From the NCBI GenBank assembly GCA_015680685.1, contig MNCI01006092.1, positions 413,657 to 451,530 of the forward strand: DNA of 37,874 nucleotides, read 5' to 3'. The position numbers and the translations under genes are program-made. Of this stretch, positions 19,910 through 32,389 are shown in pieces. The notes below the pieces were generated by a model. It made no database searches. It had not been told where the DNA came from and saw nothing but the letters and a program-made list of their open reading frames with translations. The stretch comes from Gnetum montanum (Eukaryota > Streptophyta > Gnetopsida > Gnetales > Gnetaceae). How positions within the stretch are numbered: the stretch's first letter is position 1; each line of letters opens with the position of its first letter.

Positions 19910-21205
19910 GCCTATCACTCAAGTGGAACATGTGGCATTTGTTGACACTGTAGACACCCTGGAGTGGTATGAAAACATTAAGGCATATTTACAGCATGGC
20001 GAACCAGCAGGCGAATTGACATCAGCTCAAAGAGATGTGATCCGCAAGTGCGCTCGGTAATATGTGCTCATGGGAAATGATGCCTTGTGCCAGCAATCCT
20101 ATGATGGGATATTGTTGGCATGCATGGGCAGTGAGCAGGTGTAAAAGGTCGTTAACGAGGTTCACGAAGGGCTGTGTGGTGGGCACATAACACCTAGGGC
20201 TATGTCAGCAAAAATTAGACGCCTAGGGTATTATTGGCCCTACATGGAGCACGACTGCCTGTTGAAAGTCAAGACATGTAACATATGCCAAAGATATGCA
20301 AATCTCATACATGTAGCGCCTGCATACCTACACTCAACATAAATTACATGGCCTTTTCAATGATGGGGATTAGACCTCATAGGGCCCATCACGCCTAAGT
20401 CCTCCGTAGGGTATAGCTTCATTATCACCATCACAAAGTATTTTACTAAGTGGGTGGAAGCTATTCCCTTGAGGAAAAAAACATCCCAGCAAATATGCCA
20501 CTTCATCCTCGATAACATCGTGACTAGATTTAGGCTTCTGATGACTATTGTGATCGACAATGGACCGCAATTCAGTAGTAAAGAAACCCAGACTTTCTGT
20601 AGCAACCTAGGCATTAAACAATCATTTTCTTCCCCTTACTATCCATAGGCAAATAGGTAGGCGGAGGCTACAAATAAGTCCATCATCAACTTGCTAAGGC
20701 GAATGCTTAACAACAGCAAGAGGCGATGGCATGAGCAAATACTTTACGTCCTTTGGGCCTATCAGACGACTTGCAGAACTGCGAAAAGTAAGATCCCTTA
20801 CAGTCTTGTTTACGGATCTGAAGCTATGTTGCCTCTTAAGTTGCAGGTACCCTCACTTCGGATGATCTTGTCCAACATCGTGAGTGAAGCCGAGAACAAT
20901 GAATCATGAACCATCGACCTCAACTCAGTGGAGGAGGAATGAGTGCAGATGCTGAGATGGATCGAGCACTATCAGAACAAACAACAGCAAAAGCACCACG
21001 CAAACCTACATCGACGACCAGTACAGAAGGGAGACCTCGTCCTTAAGGCCATCCATGAGCACGTATGTAAGTTCTTAGCCAACTGGAAAGGTTCTTACAT
21101 GGTCGCTAAAGCCTTTGGGAATGGAGCTTTCAAATTGGTAGACATGGACGGCAACAAGTTCACCAACCAGTGAACCAGATGTACCTCAAGCCATACTATG
21201 CCTGA
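19910..21205 (+). pseudogene. pol: integrase of element 2 pol
   Basis: The HHCC module (HEGLCGGH, CNIC) lies near 20160-20290. The core has Asp in WGLDLIGP (about 20370), Asp in VIDNGPQF (about 20555) and Glu in AEATNK (about 20665), all kept, although the motif before the Glu holds two CAG-to-TAG stops. The terminal NWKGSYMV replaces the GPY motif of element 1 with GSY. The frame closes with NQMYLKPYYA and TGA at 21203-21205, matching KPFYI in element 1, after a small frame slip near 21170. Other stops lie near 20058, 20142, 20340, 20361, 20907 and 20940. Confidence 0.9.
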
Positions 21206-21227
21206 GGCACAATGACAGCACTAAACA

Positions 21228-21500
21228 TCATCCGCTATGATAGTAAATTGGCAGTCACACTAGGCAGTGTCTGCAACGATGATAAACTAGCAGCACCGAA
21301 CAATGTCCATTACAATGATAAACTGGCAGCAAACATCCGTCACGATGAAAAAATGGCACTTTTAATCCACTATGACTGTAAACTGGCACCGTGCATCTAC
21401 CACGACATAAAACTAGCATTTATGGTTCGCTGGGACCCAAAACCAGCACAGTGGTCCACTGGGACCCTAAACTAGCATACAGTCTACCAAGACCATAAAC
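21228..21500. repeat. 3' UTR tandem block of element 2, GATAAACTGGCA family
   Basis: About seven units of roughly 38 bases follow CATCCRCYAYGATRRTAAAC and end in TRGCA. They stand between integrase and the 3' LTR exactly as at 6790-7135, with the same core but different spacers. Confidence 0.85.
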
Positions 21501-22450
21501 TGGGTTCACGCTGCACCCTCAATATGCACCATCACCAGATACACATCGAACGAAGAGGCATAATGCTGGCACACGGGTGGGACATCGTCGCTCTAGGATG
21601 CGGTTCTAGATGCAAGGAGAACACGGTCTAGGGAAAATGCGTTGCCACCTTTGGTGTCATGCTGATCCTTCGAAGATGTCGTACGATGTCACACGGACCC
21701 TTGGAACCTACTATCACCACGGCCCATTGATCTAACAGTAGTTCCTGGGCCCGTTCTTGCTTCTGAGGTGCTGACAGTATTGTGGCCTAGCCATAATATC
21801 ATTGCACTTCAGTTCCCCGCCAAGGTTTTGGCTTGCGCAATGTTTGGCTATGTGGTAGTTGATCTCATAGTTGAACTGAGCACGCATTCCTTTGGCGGGG
21901 ATTCCAGTGCATTCGCATCCCCGGCACCCTAGGGACCAACTCCCCTTGCGACTGGTGCTACCAAGACCGTTGTTGGCCTCCCTTCTTTGGGCATCTCACA
22001 CCAGTGATAGTGCCTAAGTGTAACAACAATGCCAGTAGCCCGCGAGACATCGTCCCAGTAGACGCATCCCCCTACAGTAGCAAAGGCTACAGTGTCGCAA
22101 AGTGAGTGCCTCGACTAACATGGTTGTTTGAGAGTGCAAATTTTGGCATGCGCACAGCTAGCCATGTGGAAGGCTTCAATAGGCAGGTCAGAATCCCCTA
22201 TGGATGTGATACAGCTCATCCTACGGAGGGGACACTCACCTATAGGAGGTTGAAGAATAGTGCCAAACAGAGATGAAAACATAAACGAGCCCCTCAGAGC
22301 ATTTTGATGAGGAACCCAGCCAAGCGTCATCTCTGCTCTCTACCTTAACCTCTGCAAAGCCAATGCAACACCCTTAAGCATGGCCAAGCAATGTCCCAGT
22401 ACTCACCAAGCAACGGCCTTAGCATTTTCCTTGCTGCGGTGTTTCGTTTT
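21501..22450. other. 3' untranslated spacer of element 2, no gene seen
   Basis: No conserved protein motif appears on either strand. The word TTTGGCGGGGA and its complement CGCCAAGG recur near 21822 and 21893, recalling CCGCCAAAGG near 7850 in element 1's spacer. It runs up to the PPT hairpin. Confidence 0.55.
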
Positions 22451-22503
22451 CTTTGTTGACGTCCATCGAGCTTGTTCGCTAGACGTTGACAAAGAGGGGC
22501 CAA
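22451..22503 (+). promoter_or_regulatory. polypurine tract within a predicted hairpin before the 3' LTR of element 2
   Basis: Arms CTTTGTTGACGTC (22451-22463) and GACGTTGACAAAG (22482-22494) pair over 13 positions as RNA, with two G-U pairs. ACAAAGAGGGG overlaps the right arm, and the LTR starts with TGAAACACC at 22504. The layout repeats that at 8112-8165 although the loop sequence differs. Confidence 0.75.
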
Positions 22504-23015
22504 TGAAACACCCAAAAAAAATGTGGGGTTACCCTGGCCTCATTAGGTTCTTGCAACACCATGGCAGTTCATCAAGAGAAGAACATTTTGAGTCCAGGAT
22601 GGCCAGTTCGGAAAATTTTCTACTTTAGGCATGGATGAATTCTATACTAACCTGCCTGCCCACCAAAGTAGCCTAAACAGTCAGCAACCTACTCAGAAAC
22701 GATGTGCAGAATCGACGACAGTATCCTGGGTGCATAAAAGATAGTTCGGCAAGTTTTCTAAGTCACGAATCCTGCTACGCTATGCTATGCAATGTCACAT
22801 AGCGTAGCATAGCAACAACTTCACTGCCTTCTCCCCTCACCTTTGATTTCTGCAATGATCTATCTTTTCGTAAGGAAGTGGTGGACCATGTCTGCTGCTA
22901 TGCTACGTTGAGCTACATGGCGCAGCAAGGCATAGCAATCCTACGGAAAGGGATAGAAGACACTTCGTATTATCATCGCATCTCTATTTTATGCATTATT
23001 TCGTATTATTGTAGC
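22504..23015 (+). repeat. 3' LTR of element 2 (right edge uncertain)
   Basis: It starts TGAAACACC after the PPT. A TATA-like GCATAAAAG lies at 22734. CTACGCTATG and CATAGCGTAG form an inverted pair at 22776-22807, and related words recur at 22898-22940. The end at GTAGCA (23015) is chosen only because the other LTR ends TATAGCA; it could lie anywhere up to 23343. It lacks the GTATACGC array of the 8166 LTR. Confidence 0.5.
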
Positions 23016-23343
23016 ACTTTCATAGTTCCTGCTTCTATTCCCCTCACCGCATCCACCCGTAAGCACTATCTCACTATTCGTATAATTGATATCGCAAAAG
23101 GCTATATTAACGTTGATGTAAGTGTTTGTCTAATCAACCAGACCATTCAGGGCACCCCGTGTTCGCACACACCCAGCACTGCCCTCTCGTGGGCATGGGG
23201 TTGGAACTGTTGTGCGTGCCACCCCTGGCGTTCTTCCAGTCGCCGACATTTTTGGTCATTACAAACAATAGGGCTAGGGCCAGGTTGGAATGTAAAACTA
23301 CAAAATAATAACTTGATAGTAGTTTAATTTAGCCTAAAGAGGG
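23016..23343. other. sequence between element 2 and the Athila-like element
   Basis: An open frame spans this stretch and the preceding LTR, but it has no recognisable motif and crosses repeat sequence. I see no supported gene. Confidence 0.4.
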
Positions 23344-24249
23344 TGATGAATTATATTTTGTAGGGCTTTGATATCTAATATTTGATATTAGAGCCATGAT
23401 GTTGGGTATCCGATATCTGATATCTGATATCAGAGCCACAATGTCAGGTATCCAATATTGGGTTCCAAGATGTGATGTTGGATATTCGATATAATAGGGT
23501 ATGTGCCAGCCTATAAATATAGCACTTGGGTACATGGTTTCCATATAGTTTTTATCATAGCATAATAAAGATCATGTAATTTCCTTTCTCTAGAGTGAAA
23601 ATATTTTCCAGAGTGCCCACAATAGGAGTCATTGAATGTATGGATCTTTATTTGAGCACTATTATACCTAAGCATGGCAGTGTGTGCAATAATAAAGATG
23701 AGCTTTCTGATCAAACCTTGCAACACGTTGGCTAGCTTAAATATTTTATTTATGCACTTCATGTTTTATGAAATTTCCTTTAATGCTCTCAAGTAATTAA
23801 GCTAAATAGAAATTAATTAAGCACATAAGTATGATCACTTTGACCATGCTTATGACGCTTGGTAATCCCAGCAACACTTAATGTTTGGTAACCTAGTAGT
23901 GTTATATGTGTTTAGGATGTGCATGGAAAGTCGGACCCTATTCTTATGCTAGGATAGTGAGTTATTAACTAGCAATTAGATTAATTAAAGTGGTTCATAA
24001 ATTAAGTTTTAACTTGTTTTTAATCATAGATAAATAAATACAAAATAATAATAATCATGTGTCTTAATTACACTTAACCATACAATTAAGCTCCAAAAGT
24101 GTAGTTGGGATGACAATGATAGTCACAATTAGATTTCACATCTTGGAACAAGTCTACCTAGGAACTTAAGGTCTATGGAATTCAACTGGATCATGTGTGA
24201 ACGCTTGTGATTTGTATGGTTGGATGTAGAGGTACCTCATCACTTATCA
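23344..24249 (+). repeat. 5' LTR of element 3
   Basis: It begins TGATGAATTATATTTTG and ends TTATCA one base before the PBS. A 42-base tandem duplication (23370-23411 and 23412-23453), rich in GATATC palindromes, is absent as a duplicate from the 3' LTR and accounts for most of the 47-base length difference. TATAAATA lies at 23512-23519 and AATAAAG polyadenylation-like signals at 23563 and 23691. Confidence 0.9.
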
Positions 24250-24250
24250 T

Positions 24251-24268
24251 TGGCACCATTGCCAAGGA
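24251..24268 (+). promoter_or_regulatory. primer binding site of element 3, tRNA-Asp type
   Basis: TGGCACCATTGCCAAGGA matches the plant tRNA-Asp PBS TGGCGCCGTTGCCGGGGA with four transitions. Element 4's PBS, TGGCGCCATTGCCAGGGA, is closer to the standard. Confidence 0.88.
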
Positions 24269-24410
24269 CCTTTAGTTGTTACTTGCACTATTTAGAACTT
24301 AGTGAAAAATTATTTAAGATCATTGGAACAAATCCTAGAGTCATATCATAAATAAAAATTATTGCAACAATTTTAAGAAGTACACTGCATTTTTTATTTT
24401 CTAACACAAG

Positions 24411-26470
24411 ATGTCTTCTTCTCACAAGAGTTATTCTTCATCCAATTTTGATGTTGTAAATTAGTAGGTGCTCCAATAATACAGAGTGGTATATGCTCAT
24501 TTTGATGAGTATGTACCCAATTTCACCTCATTATAAAACAAGGTGAGTTGTTGCGATGGTGTGACATGGAAGACAACATTGTATTACCACCCAATCAATT
24601 TGTTTCTACGATGCTCCAACAAAATCTTATGTGTTTGGGCCTCTAAAGACTTCATGTTGAGTACATTATGTAAGATAGTAACAATAGGGATTATCATCCC
24701 ATTGATGCACAACATCTAAGGGATTGATAGCTAAAGCAATGCTATGAATTTCTGAAGGGGAAGTGGTTCAATGATCCCCCATACATACTATACCAAAAGG
24801 ATGGTGGAGAACCCTTATTTAGGGGTTTTTCATTCTGTGAAACTCCTCTCTTTGACTTTGGTGAAGGGGGTCAAAACTAGAACCTACAATCCATGATCCA
24901 TAATTTGGGTTTTGGCAAAATTAGATCCAATGACAAAGTGGTATCCAAGGAAGAGAGTTAGGGTAGGGATGCAAAATAGAAACATGATTGTGATTGTGGC
25001 CACAATCACTAAAGAGGGGGTGGTAGGCAACTTGATGGTGCTAGTCCTCCTTCCTCTTTACCTTTGTCATCATCTTCTTCCTCTTTTAACTTTGAATGCA
25101 ACTACAAGGGGCACGATCATGATGGAGGTGATCAATAGGACCAAGATAATCATTGACACTATTGGGCAAGTCAAGACCTAGGGCACAAGCATTTAAGAGA
25201 GATCCATTGCCATGAATGAAGGGGTAGTAGAGGGCATTGTAGGCACCAGAATCATAGCCTCAATGAGCCTTTTCTTATTATCCAAAGCATGTTAAACATT
25301 GCAAAGGTAGTGAGAATTCCTACAACACACATTGCTAAACATGAACAATATTCCTAGGTTCAAAGTGGGATATAACTCAGATCCACAAAACCATCTTTAA
25401 GCATTACATGATGCCTGTGCCTTGCAAAATATAGAAAATGATTGGCAAAAGCTTAAGTTATTTCTTAGGACATTGATTAAAGAAGCAGAAAGTTGGTATT
25501 GGTCCTTAGAATTGAAATCCATCAAATAGTGGAATATAATGTACAAAATTTTTAATGACAAATATTAGATGTACTCTTGAGTGTCCAACTTGAGGAGGTA
25601 GATCTAAGGATGAAAACAAGGAATACATGAATCCTTGGATGTTGCCATGGATCGATATTATTCTCTATTACACAGATGTCCTAGCCATGGTTATTTCCAA
25701 TAGGGGCAACTTTGACACATTGTAGATGAACTTTGATTAGAAATGAGAACTCTTGGAATCTATGCCCAATGGTAATTATTAGAATTAAGAGTCCATTAGA
25801 TTCAATGGTTGATTGAGTAGGTAGCAAAAAAAGAAGAAGAGTTGAGGAAATGCAAAAGTGTAGAAAAATACAACCACAATTTTTCCATTCGTAAAAGGGA
25901 GGTTTGATTTTGTGACAGTAAGGAGGAATCATCAATTGATAAGGTGGTGAATCAGAAAACCTTACTGCTTAAAAAATTTACCTCTCAAATTTTGGCCAAG
26001 GTTGATCTATTATGGGACTCTATGGATAGCATATATCAAGCAATCCTAAAATTTGTTAAAGAGTCCAAAGAACAAGGTAGTGATTATGATATAAGAAGAC
26101 ACAAGGAAGCTAAATGTGTCAATTAAAGAGTTAAGGCTAACATTGCTATAGTAAAAGAAGTTTTGGGAACCAAATCAAATAATGATGGTGGATGTGACAT
26201 CTACCAATATGAACATCCTAAGGGATGTTGCCCCATCATGTCACACTTATAGAGTCTAGGATGTATGCTCTAAATCCATGACTAGCACAAAGGGAAACAC
26301 CTAGAAGATTGCCTTATTCTCAAGGCAATCCTAGGTAGTTTCACCAATAACAACAGTATTATCTAAGTGGAACTCCACTACAACCATACAAGTAGTATCA
26401 ATAATGGCAGCAACCATAGTCATGGGTAATGACACCACCAAAGCAACAATACCCTTAGAAATAACCTAAT
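24411..26470 (+). pseudogene. gag: gag of element 3
   Basis: The start MSSSHKSYSSS matches the MSSSLHKSTS of element 4. VVYAHFDEYVPNF then parallels VVYIHPDEYIPKF there. A His/Ser-rich region lies near 24960-25150. The capsid core is recognisable at 25380-25560 (DACALQNIENDWQKLKLFL, EAESWYWSLELKSI), and a zinc-knuckle-like CDIYQYEHPKGCCPI sits near 26195. The downstream part is Pro-rich. Many stops and several frame changes break it, so it is a long-dead copy. Confidence 0.8.
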
Positions 26471-26905
26471 CCACATGTGACACTTCTAGTGAAACTTCTA
26501 CTTTCCCACCTCACTACTACCCTCCTGACTATTATTGGACTCATTCTCCACATTCGAGAAGGGATACCATTTTTTATCCTTATATTCCTCTTGTCCTTGC
26601 ATCTGTTCCTCCATCCTCAACATAGCTATTACCTGCTCCATCTATGTAGGGTGAACTTCCAACCCAACCATAGTAATGCAATGCCAGTAGGATCGTTAAT
26701 CTACAACTAATACATCAATTGAGTAGTTCAAACACTAGAACATAAAAAAGACTTTTTTTTTAATCCAACAACCCACCTAAGCCCTCACATGCACATGCAG
26801 TTGGTGACCCTACTTCTCCATCTCTTTCTACATCTAATTCCTTTGAGTGCCGTTTAAACCAAATGCTACCTAGAGTCCATACTATTATGCTCACTCATGC
26901 CATAT

Positions 26906-27384
26906 TTGATTAGATTCGAGTGGGTAACCTTCCCAGGAAATTAGGTGATCCTATCTATTTGCAGATTGCTAGGAATGAGCCATGTAAAGCTCTTCTTGAT
27001 TTAGGTTCTAGTGTGAATTTAATTTCTCATGAGATGTATAATCCTTGGAACCTACCTCCTCTCAAGAGGAGCAATATCATATAAGAATTGATAGACCAGT
27101 CCATTACTGTTCCATTAGGACTAGTGGAAGACATTCTGACCACTGTCTATGGGTGGTCTTATCCTACTAATTTCCTAGTAATCAAGAACTATAAAGAGGA
27201 CTTTCCAATCATCATGGAAAGGGCATGGCTAAGCACCGTTGATGCAAGAATGGCCATCAAAGATCTTTCCCTAGAAATATCTAAGAAAAATGCATTTGGA
27301 AAGATTAAGAAGAAGGGAGTTCCATGCATCACATACAACAATATAGGTTACAATTGCATGCAAAAACTTTGGTATGTTAAATGA
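26906..27384 (+). pseudogene. pro: aspartic protease of element 3
   Basis: ALLDLGSSVNLISHEMY at about 26990 is the Athila form of the retropepsin active site, with its Asp at 26998-27000. VEDILTTVYGWSYPTNFLVI and FPIIMERAWLSTVDARMAI follow, the latter replacing the usual IILGRPFLATA. One TAA lies near 27082. The window after 27384 drifts out of frame into the RT connector. Confidence 0.85.
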
Positions 27385-27559
27385 GCATCCATTTCTACAT
27401 GCAGGTAGTGTGCACTTGAAGTAGATATTCAAAGGTGTCTGTACACAGTAACCAAAAAATAAGAGGACACCTAGTGGCTAACCGCTAATTGTAAAAGTAG
27501 CACAATGTGCATGGAACCTACTAAGAGCTTCACATGTACATATGTTATAGGCATAGATG

Positions 27560-28594
27560 AACTAGAGTAAGTTCATTACCAACTCTTTGATAATTCAATT
27601 GATGACACCTATATGAAAGAGTTGGGAATTCCTAAAAATGTCAACTAATAGGCCCTTAAGTTAAAAGCTCTACTTGTCGGCATGGAATATGCATTCTTAA
27701 AAAATGAAAAGCTAATAATAATCAATGCAAATATTGCTCTAAAATAGAAATGGATGTTTTTGAATATGGTTGAAAAATGGTTAGCAACCTTTGCTTGGTC
27801 ATATCCTGAACTTATAGGGGTTTATCCTAGGATATGCCAGCATCGTATCTCCATCGACCTGGCTATGATGCTAAAGAGGTATCCATAGAGGCAATTGAAT
27901 TCCAAATTAAACTAGATCATCAAGGAGAAAATTAAACAACTCTTCAAGGAAAGGTCTATCTATCCCATTGCAGATAGTGAGTGGGTTAGTCCACTCATGA
28001 TTTTGCCAAAGAAAGATGATAGGTCTACATCAATTTTTGGCTGTTAAATATGGCAACATTCAAAGACCATTTTTCATTGTCATTTTTTGATCAAGTGTTA
28101 GAAACCATATCTAGGCATTGCTATTACAATTTTTTGGATGGTTATAGTGGCTATAACCAAGTATAAATCACACCAGAGGACTAGGCCAAAACAACATTCA
28201 TGAGTCCTTGGGGAACCTTTGCATATTGCAAGATGCCTTTTGGTTTGTGTAATGCTCCTACTACATTCCAACACTTAGTCTTAAGCATTTTTTAGCAACA
28301 AATCGATAGTGGAGTGGAAGCCTTTATGGATGACTTCTCCACTTATGATGCTACATTCAAGAAAACCTTGAACAACCTTGAGCAAGTACTGAAAAGATGT
28401 GTGGAAACAATCCTATGGCTCAATTGGCAAAAGAGACATCTCATGGTCCAAGAAGGCATTGTATTTGTGCACCAAATCTCACAAGCAAGAATTAAGGTTG
28501 ACCCTAAAAAAATAAGGATCATCCAAGGAATTTCCAACCAACTAGAAACTATCAAAGATGTTTGGTCATTCTTTGTACACATTGGCTACTGCTA
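27560..28594 (+). pseudogene. pol: reverse transcriptase of element 3
   Basis: Blocks seen are WVSPLMILPKKDDR, LDGYSGYNQV, AKTTFMSPWGTFAYCKMPFG, LCNAPTTFQ and the catalytic FMDDFS (about 28324). RCVETILWLNWQKRHLMVQ and EGIVFVHQIS follow and point to Athila. Frame slips lie near 28020, where the LCIDYR-type block is damaged, and stops replace Gln codons in NQV*ITPED*AK. It cannot make a full polymerase. Confidence 0.88.
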
Positions 28595-29112
28595 ATGATT
28601 CATAGAGAATTTTTGTAAGATCATAAAACTATTGGTTGAGTTGACAAAGAAAGATGCTTCATTTATCTAGACCAATAAATGTGAAAAAGCATTCCAATAG
28701 TTGAAGGAGAAACTTATAGAAACTCCAATTCTATAGGCATGTAAGTGGTCTAGACCATTTCATGTCATGACAGATGCATCAAATTACATCTTAGGAGTTG
28801 TGCTTATGTAGTTAAATGATAAGTAGGTGCACTTGTGGGGCATAATTGAACTACACCATCATAAAAAAAAAGAATTAATGGTAGGATTTTTTGCTTTAGA
28901 GAAGTTCAAGCATTATGTACTTGGATATAAAGTGTTTGTACACATGGATCATAGTGCCATTCACTTCCTCATGAACAAGCCAACAGTGAGCCCCCATGTC
29001 ATACAGTGGCTGGTGATCTTTCAGGAATTCAAATCTTACGATAGTAGATCAAAAGATAACTATATAGTTGCTAACCACTTATCCAAGTTACAATGGGACA
29101 ACAAAAGCTAAT
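28595..29112 (+). pseudogene. pol: RNase H of element 3
   Basis: A single RT-linked RNase H is present, without the second archaeal-type copy of elements 1 and 2. Catalytic-site matches are DASNYILGVVL, ELMVGFFALEKFKHYVLG and MDHSAIHFLM; the last block reads VANHLSKL where VADALSR is usual, so that Asp is changed to Asn. Stops lie near 28593, 28668, 28698, 28734 and 28809. Confidence 0.85.
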
Positions 29113-29349
29113 CTATTTCCTGATGAACTCCTCTTTGCTAAGGCTATAACTAAACAAGTACCCACTGAGCCTAATTGGTATGATTGAATTCTCACCTATC
29201 TTCTCATTCAAGAGATGCCATAAGTATTGGACCATTGAAAGAAACAACAATTTCTTCATCAAGTGAAATGCTTCATGAAGATCAATGAACATCTTTATAA
29301 GGTGTGCGTTGATGGCTTGGTACCTTCATGTGTCCCTAATGTTGATCAA

Positions 29350-30060
29350 CTACACATTTCCTAGGATTCTCATGAGGGTCCTTATGAAGGCCACTATGCT
29401 GGGAGATGCATGACCATTAAAATTTTGATGGCAAGGTATTATTGGCCAACAATCTTCAGGGATGATCACTAATTTGTCCACTATTTTGAATGCTACATAT
29501 GAGATTGTGGAATAACTACTCAAATGGAGGAACCTTAATAGTGGATCCAACCACTAGAATCCTTCAACATCTAGGGCATTTATTTCATGGGTCCCATTAT
29601 GCCCATGTCAAAGGAAAAGGCATACATCATAGTCATTATTTACTATTATATAAAATGGGAAGAAGCAGTAATCATCACCAACTATATATCTTCTAATATT
29701 GCTTAGCTTGTATAATAAAATGTTGTAAATAGGTTTGGTATGCCACATGCATTAATATTTGATAATGGAACCCACTCTATAGGAACTACCTTTCGAAAAA
29801 TCATGCAATGCTTATGGGTTGAACATAAACTAACAATACCCTACTACCCCCAAGCTAATGGTCAAGCTAAGGTTACAAATAGAAAAATCACAAAGATCCT
29901 AATGAGAAGTATCAGTAAATATAGGAAAGACTAGAGTACAAAACTCAACAATGTCCTCTAGGCCTACCACTTAACATGGAAACTTTCTATAGCCTATTCT
30001 CCCTATGAGCTAGTGTACGAAAAATTACCAACACTCCATTTCAATTAGAGGTTCATACAC
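29350..30060 (+). pseudogene. pol: integrase of element 3
   Basis: The zinc module keeps SHEGPYEGHYAGR and ARYYWP, but its cysteines are eroded. In the core, the first Asp block reads GIYFMGP (Asp to Tyr), the second, LIFDNGTHS, is intact, and the Glu block reads ANGQAKVTNR (Glu to Lys). Two of three catalytic acids are therefore gone. The frame decays after about 30060. Confidence 0.85.
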
Positions 30061-32389
30061 TTTCAATAGCTTGTGATCTTGACCTTGGCTTAAGTCTAGC
30101 ATAAAAGGAAAGACTAATGAATCTCAACTTACTAGATAAAAATTGATTGATATCCCTATCATCTAACAAGTTGCACAAGGCACTCAACAAAAAGTGTCAT
30201 AACCTTAAAATTAGGAAAGTCAAATTTCAATCGGGAGAGAAGGTCCTCTACTAGAACCCCACACATGTGCCTCAATGAACTAAGTTCCAAACATTGTGAA
30301 AAGGACCTTATAACATTTAAAAATCTTTCCTTTTTGAGGCCATGTTGATCTACAAACTTGAGAGCCCAAACAAAAAGCAGCTAGTCAACATGCAACAAGT
30401 TAAAGATTTCCATGAGCTTATGCAAGTTGGTGTAACAAATGCCTCATCAAATGAAAAATCACACTCAATATTTTAGATCTCCTCCTTTCAACATAGCCAT
30501 GGGGGAGATGGAAATCCATGCTAACTATATAAGTGGGTTATTAGTTTTTCATCTTTTTGTTTTACACCTTGTTAATTTTACAACTTTTTGTTTTACAACA
30601 TTGTTAGTATGTTTTATTTTTCTTAAATATTTTACACTTTCTTATATATTTTCCTTTTTTTGGATGTGATTTTCTTATTATGTCTTAATAGTAACATGCC
30701 TTATTACCAACTAGGTACAATGTGGTTTGTCTGATGTGGGCATGTGCTATCTAGTTGTTTGATTGTTAATGTTTGGATTCTAGCTTTGAATTTTGTTACT
30801 AATAACTAGGAAATGATTTTTTTTTCATGAAATAAGTAGTGAGTCCACAACATCCACCCATCCAAAAACTCTATGATTTTCCTTATTCTAGAAATGTGTG
30901 GTCCCTCTTTCATTAATAAACCTTTAACAAACTTATGACCTTGGTAATTTTTAGATTTGGAAAGGATTCAAAGGTTTGAAAAAGATGTGATGTCAAGGGG
31001 ACTTGGTCCTCTTTGTGCCTTTCTACTTGGGTGCATGTGTGTTTTCATGGATTTCTTACCATTTTGTGTTAACTAATAACAAGAAGTTGAAGAAGTCTTT
31101 GCATGGTGTGCTTTTCAAAAAAACCAATGATGAGAATTCAAAGCACACCCCTTAGAAAAAAAATAAATGGGCTACAAGCATTGGTTATGGAACTAGAAAG
31201 ATATGTTACCCATGCCTAAAAGTCCCCTTTAACTAAGGCCCTTTCTCACTTTCTACTTCTGTTTTCTTCTTTAAGAAGGAATAGTGGTTATTGTATGTAA
31301 GCACTCTTGTATCTTAGGGAAGTGGACTAGTCTTAAAATAGTGATGCAAAGTCATTGAACATGGTTGGTTTTGGTTTGGACTAAGGATGGATTTCATCAA
31401 GTCATTTAACAACAAACTTTACAAGGGACTTCATGCAACCTTAATTGGTAACTCCATTCTACACACTCTCTCTCTACCATCTATGCTTTCCATGTCTAAC
31501 CTCATTGCGGGTTGCTTGTTCAATGTCTTGGTTTGATGTGTCAAAATTCTTAGGTAGTTTCTTCCACGTTTTTGTACTTAACTTTCTATAACCATTAATC
31601 ATTCATGGGGCCCACGAACTCCTTGGTTTGAAGCTATTCAGGGGCAATAAAGGGCCTATTCCTACTCTAGGAAGGATCCACTTGCATATCTTTTGATTGG
31701 GTTAGTTAAGTTCTTTATCGTTAAACATTTTCACAATGAAATCTTTTTGTGTGTCCCATCAATGGCATCTAATTGTGTACATCTTCATGATGTTTTTCAA
31801 TGAAATCCTCTTTTTAATTGTTGTGAATTCTTAAACCCTCTTCAAGGATTTCATCATGTTGGACTTTTCAAAATTTATTAATGGACTGCTTATCCATTTC
31901 ACCCTATTCTTCAGTTTTCCTGCTAACTCTATTAAAGGAATCAATCCATAATAATCACAACCTAGTCAAGTGTAACCACCAACAAGATAACATACTCAAA
32001 ATTTATATGTTACACAGTCCACACTAATCCACAATTTTGTTATGATTGCAATGGAAAGCATGAATAGGAAGTGGGACTATCTTCACCAAGGAAGATGTAG
32101 CAGCACCATGTGATGAGGACCATTCATGATCGTTGGACCTTCTCCCTCACTCTTCAGCTACTAGAGGAGTTAGATGTCAATTTTGTCTAGGGTATTAACT
32201 TCTGCTATTATGAATACCCAATTTTGTAAAAGATTGTAAATCCATACACTTGGGCATTTAGAGTCTATCTATTCTATCTAAGTCAGTTTGCATGTCAGTC
32301 AATAATTCCATACCTTCCCAATATTTTGTAAGGAACTTGTTCCTTCTCTTGTTCACTTGAGGATGAGTTTTCATTTAGTCATGGAGGTA
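30061..32389. other. 3' region of element 3, no gene seen
   Basis: The first part (to about 30430) still shows a decayed integrase C-terminus. A purine tract CATGGGGGAGATGG lies at 30498. The rest is AT-rich with no supported coding sequence. It ends at the 3' LTR after TCATGGAGGTA. Confidence 0.6.

Larger units (their letters stand above)
8166..23015 (+). mobile_element. Ty3/gypsy Tat-like retrotransposon, element 2
   Basis: The order is LTR, PBS, gag, protease, repeat block, antisense spliced gene with promoter, repeat block, RT, dual RNase H, integrase, repeat block, PPT hairpin and LTR. The two LTRs differ greatly, so the left one probably came from element 1 by recombination. The right edge (about 23015) is uncertain. 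Many stops, a YVEN instead of YVDD catalytic box and an assembly gap at 12584-12627 show that this copy is dead. Confidence 0.75.

Noticed and set aside
22878-23327. 149-codon open frame on the plus strand
   Set aside because: It crosses the end of an LTR into spacer, has no recognisable domain and no homologue elsewhere in the window.
30439-30669. Hydrophobic open frame, membrane-protein-like
   Set aside because: The Phe/Leu richness comes from T-rich 3' UTR sequence of element 3.
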